DNA from: Burkholderiales bacterium
GTDB lineage: Bacteria; Pseudomonadota; Gammaproteobacteria; Burkholderiales; SG8-39
Assembly (NCBI GenBank): GCA_919902965.1
Contig: CAKKSJ010000197.1
Coordinates: 1 to 16,192 of the forward strand
Reading direction: 5' to 3'
DNA: 16,192 bases
Numbering within the stretch: the stretch's first letter is position 1; the number at the start of each line of letters is the position of its first letter. Below the pieces are notes generated by a model. The model was not told the origin of the DNA. It saw only the letters and a list, made by a program, of their open reading frames with translations, and made no database searches. Positions 15,464 to 16,192 of the stretch are shown here, piece after piece. The translations under genes and the position numbers were made by a program.

Positions 15464-16105
15464 GTGTCCCAAATCACCATCGCCCTGTCCAAGGGCCGCA
15501 TTTTTGAGGAGACCTTGCCCCTGCTGCAGGCGGCAGGCGTGGTGCCGCGCGACGATCCGGAGACTTCACGCAAGTTGATTATCGCCACCAGCCGGCCCGG
15601 GGTGCGTCTGATCATTGTACGCGCCTCGGATACTCCGACCTATGTGCAGTACGGCGCGGCCGACATCGGCATCGCGGGCAAGGACGTGCTGCTGGAGCAT
15701 GGCGGCGACGGGCTGTACCAGCCGCTCGATCTCGGCATCGCGGCGTGCCGCCTGATGGTGGCGGTACCGCAGGGTTTCGACTATGCGCAGGCGGTGAAGC
15801 AGGGCGCGCGGCTGCGCGTCGCCACCAAATACCTGCAGACGGCGCGTGAACATTTCGCCGCCAAGGGCGTGCACGTCGATCTGATCAAGCTGTATGGCTC
15901 GATGGAACTCGCCCCGCTGGTGGGGCTCGCAGACGCCATTGTCGATCTGGTCTCCAGCGGCAATACGCTGAAGGCCAATAATCTTTGCGCGGTGGAGGAA
16001 ATCGCGCCGATCTCGGCGCGGCTGATCATCAATGTGGCGGCGCTGAAGCTCAAGCGCGCCGCGATCCAGCCCCTGGTCGACGCTTTCGCGAAGGCGGCCC
16101 GATGA
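15464..16105 (+). CDS. hisG: ATP phosphoribosyltransferase, short form (HisGS)
   Basis: First enzyme of histidine synthesis; condenses ATP with PRPP. 213 residues from a GTG start, with AGG 7 bases upstream. N-terminus ITIALSKGRIFEETLPLL, dimer-core motif YGAADIGIAGKDVLLE, and the PRPP loop at about 149-169 (ELAPLVGLADAIVDLVSSGNTL). The protein ends right after the catalytic domain and lacks the C-terminal ACT-like regulatory domain of the long form (about 300 residues). Short HisG is active and histidine-regulated only in complex with HisZ, which is not in this window. The stop overlaps the hisD ATG by 4 bases. Confidence 0.95.
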   Translation: MSQITIALSKGRIFEETLPLLQAAGVVPRDDPETSRKLIIATSRPGVRLIIVRASDTPTYVQYGAADIGIAGKDVLLEHGGDGLYQPLDLGIAACRLMVAVPQGFDYAQAVKQGARLRVATKYLQTAREHFAAKGVHVDLIKLYGSMELAPLVGLADAIVDLVSSGNTLKANNLCAVEEIAPISARLIINVAALKLKRAAIQPLVDAFAKAAR

Positions 16106-16192
16106 AAGAAATCCTGCGTCTGTCTACACGGGAAGCGGATTTCGACGCGCGGCTGGCGCGCCTGACCGCCTTCGACGCGGCCCAGGACGAAA
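16102..16192 (+). CDS. hisD: histidinol dehydrogenase, N-terminal fragment cut by window end
   Basis: The ATG overlaps the hisG stop (ATGA, 16102-16105), and 30 residues are visible: MKEILRLSTREADFDARLAR followed by LTAFDAAQDE. This matches the N-terminal pattern of bacterial HisD, a short strand then an acidic helix ending DAAQDE, before the catalytic domain. The Zn-dependent enzyme catalyses the last two oxidations to histidine. Position directly after hisG is the standard his operon order. Most of the gene is outside the window, so nothing can be said about its integrity. Confidence 0.85.
   Translation, partial: MKEILRLSTREADFDARLARLTAFDAAQDE

Overview
The window is high-GC, densely coding bacterial DNA with short intergenic gaps. 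It reads as a betaproteobacterial chromosome, probably Nitrosomonadales or a relative. That placement is an inference from gene content and order: an mlaFEDACB operon that includes mlaA, then an ABC-2 exporter pair, ibaG, murA, a short-form hisG and hisD, with an MSHA-type pilus cluster next to it. I see no rRNA, tRNA, CRISPR array, insertion sequence, integrase or frameshifted gene.

Left part (1-7134, minus strand): part of an MSHA-type (type IVb) pilus / type II-secretion-like assembly locus. In transcription order it holds a sigma-54-dependent response regulator, an MshM-like AAA+ ATPase with a C-terminal SPOR-like domain, the MshL secretin lipoprotein, the MshN TPR protein, and the MshE motor ATPase cut by the window edge inside its Walker A motif. 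mshL/mshN overlap by 4 bases and mshN/mshE are 2 bases apart. A promoter candidate with a perfect -10 lies just before mshL. The expected pilins and the inner-membrane platform gene would lie beyond the left edge.

Middle (7135-8133): a gap with three G4/C4 inverted repeats upstream of the response regulator, then an ABC ATPase with no permease beside it, then a divergent promoter region facing the mla operon.

Right part (8134-16192, plus strand): a complete six-gene Mla system, mlaF-E-D-A-C-B. Consecutive genes overlap by ATGA or GTGA, except mlaE/mlaD, which are 2 bases apart. This system moves phospholipids between the outer membrane (MlaA), periplasm (MlaC) and inner membrane (MlaFEDB). 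It is followed by a YadG/YadH-type ABC-2 ATPase and permease, ibaG (BolA family), murA (first committed step of peptidoglycan synthesis), hisG in its short HisZ-dependent form, and the start of hisD. Apart from the pilus and response-regulator block this is a conserved cell-envelope and histidine neighbourhood. I found no clear sign of a wholly new system. The points most worth following are the palindrome cluster before the response regulator, the altered c-di-GMP motif in MshE, and the rearranged regulator-mshM-mshL order.
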